The notes under the pieces were generated by a model. It made no database searches, was not told the DNA's origin, and saw nothing but the letters and a program-made list of their open reading frames with translations. 64,000 nucleotides of DNA from Gemmatimonadaceae bacterium (GTDB taxonomy: Bacteria > Gemmatimonadota > Gemmatimonadetes > Gemmatimonadales > Gemmatimonadaceae): NCBI GenBank assembly GCA_019186945.1, contig JABAQJ010000007.1:517074-581073 (forward strand), read 5' to 3'. The position numbers and the translations under genes were made by a program. This document shows positions 44,689 through 53,682 of this stretch, piece after piece (within the stretch, counting starts at the first letter, position 1; every line of letters starts with the position of its first letter).

Positions 44689-45768
44689 ATGGTGCACGCA
44701 CTCGATCGTTCGTTTCAGGCCGCGATGCTCGCGCTCCTGTGGCTGCCAACCACAACGGCGGTTGGGCAGGGGACGCAGGGCGACTTCATGGCGCGGAACG
44801 TCACGTTCGTGTCAGGCGAGACGATGCCGGAGGTGCGGCTCCACTACACGACGTTAGGCACACCGCGGAAGGGCGCACGCGGTGTGGTGCGGAACGCGGT
44901 CATGGTTCTGCACGGTACCGGCGGGACTGGCCGCGGCTTCCTCTCCGCGGGTTTCGCCGGCGAATTGTTCGGACCCGGGAAGCTCCTCGATTCGTCCCGA
45001 TACTACATCGTTCTGCCGGACAACATAGGCCATGGGGGGTCGAGCAAACCGAGCGACGGACTCGGGATGAGGTTCCCGCACTACGATTATCTCGACATGG
45101 TGAGGCTGCAACACCGGCTGTTGACGGAGGGGTTGGGCGTAAATCACCTGCGTCTGGTGATGGGCACGTCGATGGGATGCATGCACAGTTGGGTGTGGGC
45201 CGAGGAGTACGGCGACTTCATGGATGGCGCCGTGCCACTGGCGTGCGCACCGACGCAGATCGCCGGCCGAAACCGGATGATGCGTCGCATGATCCTCGAC
45301 TTCATCCGCGAGGATCCCGACTGGAATGGCGGCAACTACACGAAACCGCTCCAGGGCATGCGCGCTGCGCAGGGCATGCTGTTCATGATGAGCAGCGCGC
45401 CATTGGTGCAGCAGCGACAGGCACCGACGCGCGACCAGGCAGACTCAGTAATCGCTCGCTACATCGATACGCGTTTGGCGGCGACGGATCCCAACGACAT
45501 GCTCTACTACTTCGCTGCGTCGCGCGACTACGATCCGTCGCACCGGCTGTCGGAGATCACCGCTCCCGTGCTCGCGATCAACTCGGCGGACGACCTGGTG
45601 AATCCGCCGGAACTGGGTCTGATGGAGCAGCTGATACCGCGCGTGAAGGGTGCGCGGTACATCCTCATACCGACATCCGGCCAGACGCGCGGCCATGGAA
45701 CGCATTCGCTGCCAGCCGTCTGGGGGCGGTACTTGAAGGAATTCCTGGATGTCCTTGCCGAACGATGA
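44689..45768 (+). CDS. Exported MetX-like alpha/beta hydrolase
   Basis: 359 residues from ATG 44689. Related in sequence to homoserine O-acetyltransferases: NAVMVLHGTGGTGRGFL, YIVLPDNIGHGGSSKPSDGL, nucleophile in VMGTSMGCMHSW, Asp in INSADDLVNPPE, and His in RGHGTHSLP. Unlike MetX it has an N-terminal signal-like segment (SFQAAMLALLWLPTTTAVGQGTQG), so it is probably exported. That argues against a role in cytosolic methionine synthesis and for a periplasmic esterase or acyltransferase. The assignment to the superfamily is firm, the substrate is open. Confidence 0.78.
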   Translation: MVHALDRSFQAAMLALLWLPTTTAVGQGTQGDFMARNVTFVSGETMPEVRLHYTTLGTPRKGARGVVRNAVMVLHGTGGTGRGFLSAGFAGELFGPGKLLDSSRYYIVLPDNIGHGGSSKPSDGLGMRFPHYDYLDMVRLQHRLLTEGLGVNHLRLVMGTSMGCMHSWVWAEEYGDFMDGAVPLACAPTQIAGRNRMMRRMILDFIREDPDWNGGNYTKPLQGMRAAQGMLFMMSSAPLVQQRQAPTRDQADSVIARYIDTRLAATDPNDMLYYFAASRDYDPSHRLSEITAPVLAINSADDLVNPPELGLMEQLIPRVKGARYILIPTSGQTRGHGTHSLPAVWGRYLKEFLDVLAER

Positions 45769-45838
45769 CACGCGGACCGTCGCGCGTCCGTAAGGTTTCG
45801 CATTCTCGACGACGACCCTCACGCATTCCCACCCTGCC

Positions 45839-46735
45839 ATGACCTCTCAGGACGCAGAAACCATCGTGGCCATCGCGGCGCTCGCGGCGCTGTCGGACGG
45901 CAACCAGACAGACGCCGAGCGCATCAACATCGCTGGAGCCGCGGCGCGGCTTGGCGTGTCCGCCGACAGCGATTTCATCAAGCGGACCGTGGACGGGCAA
46001 GTCGATGTGGAGACTCTGGCTGCCCGGCTATCGAGCGACGAGGCTCGCCTGGCGGCCTACGACGCTGCGGCCGCTGTCTGCCATGCCGATGGCGCCGTGA
46101 ACCAGAAGGAGTCCGCGTTTCTGGCCGGCTTGTCGCGTGCGCTGGGGGCAGTTGCGACCACGTCGCAATCGGGGCCCACGTTAGGCGCCGCCTCGGCGGC
46201 GATGTCGTCTACCCCCAGCCCGGCTACCGGAGATCTGGATACATTCATCCTCGACCAGGCGATGCTGACGGCGGCCTGCGAGCTGCTCCCGCAACGCCTC
46301 TCCGGTATGGCCATCCTGCCGTTGCAGTTGCATATGGCCTACACCATCGGCCAACGGCACGGCCAGCAGTTCGGCCTGGACCAGGCGAAGGATCTCCTCG
46401 CTGTCTTCGGACTGGGCGCAGCGGGACACGTGATGGAAGGTGTGGTCCGCGGCATTCTCGGCGGTGTTGGCCGTGGCCTCTTCGGCGGTTTGATCGGCGG
46501 CGCGGCCGGACTGGCCGCAGGAACCGCCGTGACGTTCGCCACCACTTACGCGCTGGGACACGCCTCGCAGCAGTACTATGCCCAGGGGCGTCAGCTCAGT
46601 GCGGAAGACCTAAAGACCCTGTTCGCCCGCTTTCAGGAGGATGCGAAGGACATCTTCCCAAAGGTCGAAGACCGGATCCGCGATCTGGCGTCGAGTACCA
46701 ACCTCAATTCGGTGCTCGCGAACCTGCGGGCCTGA
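45839..46735 (+). CDS. TerB-like plus Gly-rich membrane-domain protein (DUF697-like)
   Basis: 298 residues. The N-terminal helical domain (about 1-95) resembles TerB/tellurite-resistance folds with acidic DGNQTDAER and HADGAVNQKE repeats. A Ser/Thr/Pro linker follows, then a C-terminal region with ILPLQLHMAYTIGQRHGQQF and a Gly-rich hydrophobic hairpin (GVVRGILGGVGRGLFGGLIGGAAGLAAG), typical of DUF697/YcjF proteins that go with stress GTPases. No enzyme motif. Probably membrane-associated. Its stop is convergent with the ADOP permease gene. Confidence 0.65.
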   Translation: MTSQDAETIVAIAALAALSDGNQTDAERINIAGAAARLGVSADSDFIKRTVDGQVDVETLAARLSSDEARLAAYDAAAAVCHADGAVNQKESAFLAGLSRALGAVATTSQSGPTLGAASAAMSSTPSPATGDLDTFILDQAMLTAACELLPQRLSGMAILPLQLHMAYTIGQRHGQQFGLDQAKDLLAVFGLGAAGHVMEGVVRGILGGVGRGLFGGLIGGAAGLAAGTAVTFATTYALGHASQQYYAQGRQLSAEDLKTLFARFQEDAKDIFPKVEDRIRDLASSTNLNSVLANLRA

Positions 46736-46765
46736 CGACCTCCCGGGTGGCTGCCAGCGCCATCG

Positions 46766-49421
46766 CTAGTCGGCGCGAAGGGCGCTCGCTGGATCCACGG
46801 AGGCGGCTCGACGCGACGGCGACCACGCGGCCAGTACGCTTGCCGCCACGGTCACGATTACACCCGTCGCAAAGGCCGTCAGATCGAACGAAGGGATAGC
46901 CAGCATCGACGAGGAGAAGATGCGAGCTGTCCCCAACGCGATTCGCCAGGCCGATCGGGATGCCGACCGCAGCCAGTCGCAACGATTGCCCCATCACCTC
47001 GCGGACGACTACCCCCCGCCTGGCACCTAACGACATCCGGATGCCAAACTCCCTCGTGCGCTGGGCTACCAGGTAGGCGAGGACGCCGTACATGCCGGAC
47101 ACAGTCAGGACGAGCGCCACCGCGCCGAGGAGCGTCGCCACCCAGCTGGCGGCCCGTACCGGGTAGATCTGCGCGGCCACCGACTCCTCCAGCGGCAGGA
47201 TCGCCGTCACGGAACCGGGAAGTTCCCGCTCGAGTGCGGTTTCCAGGGCGCGGGCAGCCGTGGCGACACTTCCGCGAACCGCCACCAGCAGGGAGCCGGT
47301 GGTGGCGACGTCCGCCGGATAGTAGGCGATGGGCACGTCGCGCCTCGTGAGCACGATTCCAGCGACAGCATCGGCCACGACGCCAACCACCTTGGCCGTA
47401 CGGACGTCCGCGAGCCCTTCCTGGGCAAGCGTTGCGTCGGCCGAGCCCAGCCGGACCTCCGAGCCGATGGCGCTGCGTCCTGGCGCCAGCAGGCGTGCGG
47501 CGCTCTCGCTCAGAACCACTACCGACAGACGATCGGTCGCTTCCACCTCGGTGAAGGTCCGGCCCTCCCGGAGCGGCATCTGCAACGTCTCGAACAGCGT
47601 CGGCGAGACGCGTGTGAAATACATCGGCCGCACTTGGCTCGTGCCGAGGAGGCTGACGGCTACCGAACCGAAAAGTCCGCGCGCCGGATTCGTCGTTGAT
47701 GCGACGTCTTCCACGATCGGGAACCGGTGCAGCGCGGTCAGAACATCGCGGCGCTGGGCGTCGTTCACCTCCAGGTGCACCACGCCGCCAGCGCGAAATC
47801 CCGGATCGAGCACGAGGGCACGGGTCGCGCCGCGCATCAGCACACCGGAGACGATCAGCAGGAGCGTGCAGCCCGCCATCTGCGCGATCACCAGAAAGTT
47901 CCGCAGTCGCCCCTGACGCATGCCGCCCTCGGACTCCCCGCGCGTGGCCGCTACCGGATCGGGCCGTGTGACCTGGAGCGCCGGCGCCAGGCCAAACAGG
48001 ACAGCCGCAGCGACTGCCCCCGTCAGCATGAATGCGAACACGCGCAGATCGCCACGCATCTCCACCGGACGGATGAAGCTGGCGTACGAAGGCGGGAACG
48101 TCGCCATCATCACGTCCACGCCGACAGCGAGCGCCACCCGCGAAACCAGGAACCCCAGAGCGGCGGCGGGGATCGCCAGCACCAACGCCTCGACCAACAA
48201 CTGCCCGACGACATGCCTACGACCCGCCCCCAGCGCCAGACGGATGCCGATCTCGCGCTGCCGGGCCAGTCCGCGCGCCAGCATCATGTTGGCCACGTTG
48301 GCGCAGGCGATCACGAGGACCAGACCAAACGCCACCCAGATCGGCGTCAGCATCGCCGCATCTTCCGCGGTCATCGGGACCAGCGTGGCTCGCGACTGGA
48401 GGCGGGCGCCCGTCACGCGTGTCGCGCCCGCGCTATCCCGAGACGACGACAGCAAGCGGAGTCCAATGGCAGCCGTTGCCTCCTGTGCGCCGATGCCTGA
48501 CCCGAGGCGGACCACGACGTTCACCGCTGGCCACCCGCCCGCATCAGCTTGCGACGACTCGCCATCGATCACGGCCGCCATTGTGACCGGGGCCCAGAAA
48601 TCCGCGGCCACCTCCGTCAGTCCCGTGAACGCGGGTGCGGCAACCCCCACGATGATGAACGGACGCCCACGAATCGGCAGAGTCCGCCCCACAACACCGG
48701 AGTCAGACCCGAACCGCGAAACCCACATCGCATGACTGATCACAGCCACCGCGCCATCGCCTGGCACGCTCACGTCCTCCGGGAGCAGGGGACGTCCGCG
48801 TTCGACACGGACGCCAAGCGCCTGGAAGTAGTTCCCCGATACGAGCTGGCCGATCGTCGGCATCCGGTCGATGCGAACGAACGCTCTCCGATACGCGACG
48901 GCGTCGGATACGACGCCGGACAGGCCCGCCACGTCCAGATACCGATCCCATGGCAGCGACCAGTCTGTCCAGGAGTTCTCGTTCGTTCTTCCGGTTACTG
49001 CCACGCCATGCAGAGCGCCGGGATCCCGTACCTGCAGAGGCCGAAGTACGTATGCATCGAAGATCGTGAACACCATCGTGTTCAGACCTAACGCGAGCGC
49101 GATGGTCCCCACGACGGTCAGTGAGAACGCCGGTGTATGGCTGAGCGAGCGGATGGCGAAGCGCAGGTCCATCTGCACCCGCGCCAGCCAGGTCCAGTTC
49201 GTCGCCTCCCGCATCGCGTCCTGGGCGGCGCCAAGGTTGCCGAGCGCGAGGCGCGCAGCGTACTCGGCGTCGCGTCGCGAGAGTCCCGCAGCCCGGTGCC
49301 GTTCGACCTCGCGGTCGAAGTGGAAGCGAAGTTCGTCCTGCATGTCGGCGAAATCGGCGTCCGGTCGCAGATGCGAACGGAGCCGGAAGGCGAAGCGTCG
49401 AAGAACGTCGGGGATTCCCAC
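46766..49421 (-). pseudogene. ADOP-type (MacB/FtsX-like) permease with a C-terminal frameshift
   Basis: Reads as a normal ADOP permease: prefix helix domain (DMQDELRFHFDREVERHRAAGLSRRDAEYAARLALGN), MacB periplasmic core, four plus four membrane segments, QRTREFGIRMSLGARRGVVVREVM. After AVGIPIGLA the original frame continues into unrelated residues and stops at 46704. Skipping one A of the AA pair at 46942-46943 (minus strand) restores ALGTARIFSSSMLAIPSF, then VIVTVAASVLAAWSPSRRAA and ASVDPASALRAD, with stop 46766-46768, the normal ADOP ending (compare the gene at 61536). So it is either broken by a 1-nt insertion or affected by a sequence error. It lies 6 nt after its PadR regulator. Confidence 0.8.
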
Positions 49422-49427
49422 CGCGGT

Positions 49428-49763
49428 TCAGCGCGAGTCGAGAAGCAGCCCGACCGTGGCCGTGAAGCGCTCCCACGCGTCGCGCTCGTCGCGCAGCGCC
49501 TTCTTCCCGGAGGCGGTGAGTTCGTAGAAACGCGCTCGACGATTGTTCTCCGACGTGCCCCACTTCCCAGCGATCAGACCGCGCGACTCGAGTCGGCGCA
49601 ACGCGGGATACAGCGTGCCGTAATTCACGTCCAGCGTCCCGCGGCTGGTGGCATGGATGGCGTTCGTCAGATCCCATGCGTTCGCTCGGCCGCCGCGCAG
49701 CAGCCCAAGCAGGATCATGTCCAGCGTGCCTTGCAGCACGTCGAGCCTCCGGTCCGTGGGCAT
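49428..49763 (-). CDS. PadR-family transcriptional regulator
   Basis: 111 residues of the PadR winged-helix family: LDVLQGTLDMILLGLLRGGRANAWDL, TLDVNYGTLYPALRRLESRGLIAGKWG, RRARFYELTASGKKAL. It precedes an ADOP permease by 6 nt, a common pairing in Acidobacteriota and Gemmatimonadota, and probably controls it and itself. ATG 49763 has AGGAGA 6 nt upstream, and this Shine-Dalgarno is part of the inverted repeat at 49770-49794. Confidence 0.88.
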   Translation of the reverse strand: MPTDRRLDVLQGTLDMILLGLLRGGRANAWDLTNAIHATSRGTLDVNYGTLYPALRRLESRGLIAGKWGTSENNRRARFYELTASGKKALRDERDAWERFTATVGLLLDSR

Positions 49764-49769
49764 CGCCGA

Positions 49770-49815
49770 TCTCCTATTGGCATCCCATAGGAGAAGCTGG
49801 CGACTCTCCTATTGG
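49770..49815 (-). promoter_or_regulatory. Operator-like repeats overlapping the padR Shine-Dalgarno
   Basis: TCTCCTAT (49770-49777) and ATAGGAGA (49787-49794) form a palindrome with 9-bp centre; a further TCTCCTATTGG is at 49805-49815. On the coding strand this is CCAATAGGAGA twice in direct orientation, 35 bp apart, with an inverted half-site between. The near copy contains the padR ribosome binding site, so bound protein would block both transcription and translation start. Autoregulation by PadR is the simplest reading. Confidence 0.6.
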
Positions 49816-49989
49816 ATGTCAAGAGGAACGAGTCGACGTGCATCGACGGAAACGCCGCACTTCGCCGCGAGGGACGGCAACACCGACGGCGGGGGCGCGG
49901 ATGACCAAAGGCCCGGCAGATCCGACTTCTGCCGGGCCAGGTCGCTGCGTCCTGGCAGAGCTCGCGTTCGTACGTCGTGTTCGACCGGA

Positions 49990-52900
49990 CTAGGGTTTGC
50001 GCTTCCCCCATGTCGGCGGGGTCGGCTCCTTCATCAAGCGATCTCCGGGATGCTCCTTGAGGAGCCGCATCGCTTCCGCCACCGCGCGTTCGAGCTGCGC
50101 ATCGCGACCGGCGATGGCGTCCTTGGGGAAGTTCTCGACTTCGATGTCCGGTGCGACACCGGTGTTTTCGACGGCGAAGTTGCCTTGGCGGTCGATGAAG
50201 CCGAAACGCGGGGCAATCATGCTGCCTCCGTCCACGAATGGCGGCGTGTCGCTGGTGGCCACCAGACCGCCCCACGTCCGCTCCCCGACGAGCGGTCCGA
50301 TCTTGCGGCTCTTGAACATGAACGGCATCAGGTCGCCGCCCGACCCGGCCATTTCGTTAATGATCATCACCTTGGGACCCCAGATACCCTCGGCGGGGCT
50401 GGTGAACGGCACGCGGTTGCCAACGGGATTGTTGAAGTAGCCGTCGTAGGTGCGTCCCAGGATATCGACGATGTAGTCCGCCGCCGAACCACCGCCGTTG
50501 TAGCGCTCGTCGATGACGGCGGCCATCCGATCCTGCTGCGCGAAGTAGTATCTGTTGAAGCTGGTATAGCCAGGCTGCCCGGTGTTGGGGATGTAGACAT
50601 ACGCCACCGTGCCAGCCGAGATCGAATCGACCACACGCCGGTTGTGTTCCACCCAGGCGCGCATCCGCAGGCCCTGCTCGTTCGCAATCGGAACGACTGT
50701 AACGTTGTGCGCGCCGTCCATCGATGGCCGCGCGTTCACGGCGATCACAGTCTGCCGATTGGCGGTGCCGTCGAGCAAGCGGTAGATGTTGTCCGGTGCC
50801 CGGAGTTCAACGCCGTTGATAGCGACGATGTAGTCTCCCGTCGACACATTGACGCCCGGTGCGGAGAGCGGTGCGCGAAGCTCCGGGTTCCATGCTTCGG
50901 TATCGTAGATCTTCGCGATCCGGTAGCGGCCCTGGTCGATCGTGAAGTCCGCGCCAAGAAGTCCGCCTTCGTTCTGAGGAACGTCGGGCATCTCTCCGCC
51001 GCGAACGTAGGAGTGCCCTATCGCCAGTTCCGCGCCCATCATGTCGACCAGGTAGTTGAGTTCCGCCCGGTGCATGACGAACGGCAGAAGCGGCTCGTAC
51101 ATCTTCTTCATCGCCGGCCAGTCCGTGCCGTGCAGGTTTCGCACGTAGAAGTTGTTACGCTGGTTGCGCCACCCTTCGTTGAAGATCTGCCGGAACTCCA
51201 GTTTGGGGTCGATCAATGCGCGCAGAGTGACGTTGAGCCTGCCCGTACCTGCCTGCGGCGCGGCGCGATCGGCGTCAACCAGGAACAGGGATGCCGGTGC
51301 GCCGGCTCCCGGCCCGCCAAAGCCGCCTCCACCTCCTGTTCGATACAACAGCTTGCGCCCATCCGCGCTCACCGTGTATTGCGCGGCGCCCTGGGCGAAG
51401 GGCTGTGCGCGGCGCGAACTGAGCTGGTACCGATGGAGCGTGTTGCCGAGGGCGGCGCTGCCAGTGCCGCTGGCCGGCATGGGTTCGAGGAAAAACACCG
51501 TACCGGCGACGCCGGCCCTGAGGTCGCGATAGTTCCGTTCCGCCACGCCCGGCACCGCGATCGTGCGTGCCTGCAGGCCGTCGAAGTCGATCGTCACCGT
51601 TACGGGACGCTGGGCACGCGGTACCGCGTCGCCGGTCGTGTCTGAGCTGGCGGGAGTCCGGCTCGAGCGTCCAGCGGGGCCGCCGGTTGCGGCCGAATCC
51701 GCCGTGGCGATGCGCCGCGCCGTCTCCTCGTCGCTCTCCGGCAGCAGTGGCGACGGCTCGCCTTTCGCGAGCGTCATCAGGTACAGGGCGCGGGTATTCT
51801 GTTTCTCGTACGCTGACATGTCGAGCAGACCCGAGTTGAGGCCCAGGTCCGTGGAGGCGAAGAACCATAGATACTTGCCGCCCGCGTCCCACGCCGGCGA
51901 CGTGACATCGGCAAGGCCATCCGTCACTTGCCGGCTCTGTGCCTTTTCCGTGTCGTAGATGAACAGCGCGCGGAAGTTCGATGCGAGGTGCTTCGGATAC
52001 GCGATGTAGCGCGAATCCGGACTCCATTGCGGCGTGATCGTGCGATCGCCGTGATAGTGCGGGTCGGCGTCCACGACCTTGGCCGTTCCGGCTGCCACGT
52101 CTACCACCCAGAGCCGGAAGTCCGAGTCATGGAACCCGATGCGTGCCCCGTTAGGCGACCACGTCGGCGTGTAGAAGTAACTCGGCTCCGGAATGGCGAT
52201 CTCGCGCGGCTGCGTCAGTCCGTCCTGCGGCGCGATATGGAGCTTGTACTCGCCGGACTTGTCGCTGAAGTACGCCAGTGAGCGGCCATCGGGCGACCAC
52301 AGCGGCAGCCTTTCGGCCGATGCCGACGAGTTAGTCATGTTGCGGACGTCGCCCTTTTCCGCCGGGATCGTGAAGATCTCGCCGCGAGCCTCGACGGCCG
52401 CGCGCTTACCCGTCGCCGATAGCGCCAGATTGGTAATCCGGTTCGAAAGATCCTTCCACTGCGGCATCATCCATGGGAAATCGCCCGCCACGACGATATT
52501 CACGATGTGAGCGCTGCCGGTCGTCGGATCCAGTTCATGGACGTATCCAGCTTGCTCGAAGACAAGGACATTCGCGCCGCCGTCGAGCGCCTTGACGTCG
52601 AAATCCCGGAAGCGTGTGAGCTGGCGGACGTTCTTCGACGTCATGTTGTACTCGTACACATTGGCAACGCCATCACGGTCGGAAATCCAGTAAACGTTGC
52701 TGCCGACCCACACCGGATCGATCTCCTTCGTCAGATCCTGCCACGGAACCTGGATGACCTCGTGGGAGCGCGTGTCCATGATCCAGATGGCCTTGTTCTG
52801 GCCACCCCGATAGTTGCGCCGCTCTTCATCCCATGACGAAGGCATCCGATAGGCGACGTATCGGCCATCCGGCGAGATCTTGCCCTGGTTTGCGCGCGGG

Positions 52901-53424
52901 ATGACCATTGGCTCCTCGACGCCTCCGGACGCCGGCACGGTCCAGAAGCGCGGGACAGCGGTGGGTGCATGCGTGGCGCGGCCGCTGGAGAATACGACTG
53001 CGGCTCCGTCAGGCGTCCAGCCTTGGACAAGGTCGGCGCCTGGGTGCCACGTCAACCGGCGAGGTTCGCCACCCCTGGCGTCGACGACGTAGACGTCCGT
53101 GTTGCCAGCATACTGCGCGCTGAATGCCACGAGCTTGCCGTCCGGCGAGAACTGCGGGTTGGATGCCTCGCCAGCAAAGCTTGTGAGGCGTCGCGCGTCC
53201 CCGCCGGCACGGGGAACGATCCAGATGTTGCCGGCATAGCCGAACGCGATCTGTGTCGAAGAGACTGTCGGCGTACGCAGCATGCGCGTGCCTGCCGGTG
53301 GATCCTCGGTGCGCGGTGATTCGAGAGGGCCGCCGTTGGATCCGAACCGAGGCGCCTGTTGCGCCATTCCGGGTGCCCACAGGGACAGGATGGCGCCGGC
53401 GAAGAGACTGGGGATGCGCAGCAT
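49990..53424 (-). CDS. Tricorn-like exported S41 protease with TolB-type propeller
   Basis: 1144 residues with a Sec signal (MLRIPSLFAGAILSLWAPGMAQQ). Two propellers of WD/TolB-type repeats (SNPQFSPDGKLVAFSA, ERLPLWSPDGRSLAYFSD, ITPQWSPDSRYIAYPK) occupy about 50-560, a Ser/Thr-rich linker about 570-620, a second beta region to about 740, then a C1/PDZ part (VSTGDYIVAINGVEL) and the S41 core with nucleophile Ser in NEMAGSGGDLMPFMFK and GERTWGG. It would degrade peptides in the periplasm. Start ATG 53424; single gene, divergent from the heme-uptake operon. Confidence 0.9.
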   Translation of the reverse strand: MLRIPSLFAGAILSLWAPGMAQQAPRFGSNGGPLESPRTEDPPAGTRMLRTPTVSSTQIAFGYAGNIWIVPRAGGDARRLTSFAGEASNPQFSPDGKLVAFSAQYAGNTDVYVVDARGGEPRRLTWHPGADLVQGWTPDGAAVVFSSGRATHAPTAVPRFWTVPASGGVEEPMVIPRANQGKISPDGRYVAYRMPSSWDEERRNYRGGQNKAIWIMDTRSHEVIQVPWQDLTKEIDPVWVGSNVYWISDRDGVANVYEYNMTSKNVRQLTRFRDFDVKALDGGANVLVFEQAGYVHELDPTTGSAHIVNIVVAGDFPWMMPQWKDLSNRITNLALSATGKRAAVEARGEIFTIPAEKGDVRNMTNSSASAERLPLWSPDGRSLAYFSDKSGEYKLHIAPQDGLTQPREIAIPEPSYFYTPTWSPNGARIGFHDSDFRLWVVDVAAGTAKVVDADPHYHGDRTITPQWSPDSRYIAYPKHLASNFRALFIYDTEKAQSRQVTDGLADVTSPAWDAGGKYLWFFASTDLGLNSGLLDMSAYEKQNTRALYLMTLAKGEPSPLLPESDEETARRIATADSAATGGPAGRSSRTPASSDTTGDAVPRAQRPVTVTIDFDGLQARTIAVPGVAERNYRDLRAGVAGTVFFLEPMPASGTGSAALGNTLHRYQLSSRRAQPFAQGAAQYTVSADGRKLLYRTGGGGGFGGPGAGAPASLFLVDADRAAPQAGTGRLNVTLRALIDPKLEFRQIFNEGWRNQRNNFYVRNLHGTDWPAMKKMYEPLLPFVMHRAELNYLVDMMGAELAIGHSYVRGGEMPDVPQNEGGLLGADFTIDQGRYRIAKIYDTEAWNPELRAPLSAPGVNVSTGDYIVAINGVELRAPDNIYRLLDGTANRQTVIAVNARPSMDGAHNVTVVPIANEQGLRMRAWVEHNRRVVDSISAGTVAYVYIPNTGQPGYTSFNRYYFAQQDRMAAVIDERYNGGGSAADYIVDILGRTYDGYFNNPVGNRVPFTSPAEGIWGPKVMIINEMAGSGGDLMPFMFKSRKIGPLVGERTWGGLVATSDTPPFVDGGSMIAPRFGFIDRQGNFAVENTGVAPDIEVENFPKDAIAGRDAQLERAVAEAMRLLKEHPGDRLMKEPTPPTWGKRKP

Positions 53425-53630
53425 TGCTTTTCCGGGTGGGAGACGCTCTGACGAGGGACGCCAGAAGTACGCGCACTATCGCCCGATCGTGGGATCTCAC
53501 GTGGCGGCGAGGCGCGAATCGGAGGGACAGTCCGCGTAGCCGCGAGATGTCGTGCTCGCGCCGGACTATGTCAACGGCACTCGGCGGGTGAAGCTGGGAC
53601 CGTCAACGCTCCGGCGGGGCTGGTAGTAAT

Positions 53631-53648
53631 CATGAATTGTCCATGAAT
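53631..53648 (+). promoter_or_regulatory. Direct repeat in the promoter region of the heme-uptake operon
   Basis: CATGAAT at 53631-53637 and 53642-53648, an 11-bp period, about one helical turn, in an AT-rich patch 35-52 bp before the GTG at 53683. TTGTCC-N16-TATCCC (53637-53664) overlaps it as a possible promoter. It could be a binding site for an iron- or heme-responsive regulator; it does not match a classical Fur box. Confidence 0.35.
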
Positions 53649-53682
53649 ACATCAGGACTATCCCGCTTTCCGGAGTCATGCC

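Noticed and set aside
44689..45768. Calling this gene metX
   Set aside because: An export signal and the absence of other methionine genes nearby argue against a cytosolic homoserine acetyltransferase.
49648..51645. 665-codon plus-strand frame opposite the S41 protease
   Set aside because: Antisense shadow without domains, overlapping padR and the protease.
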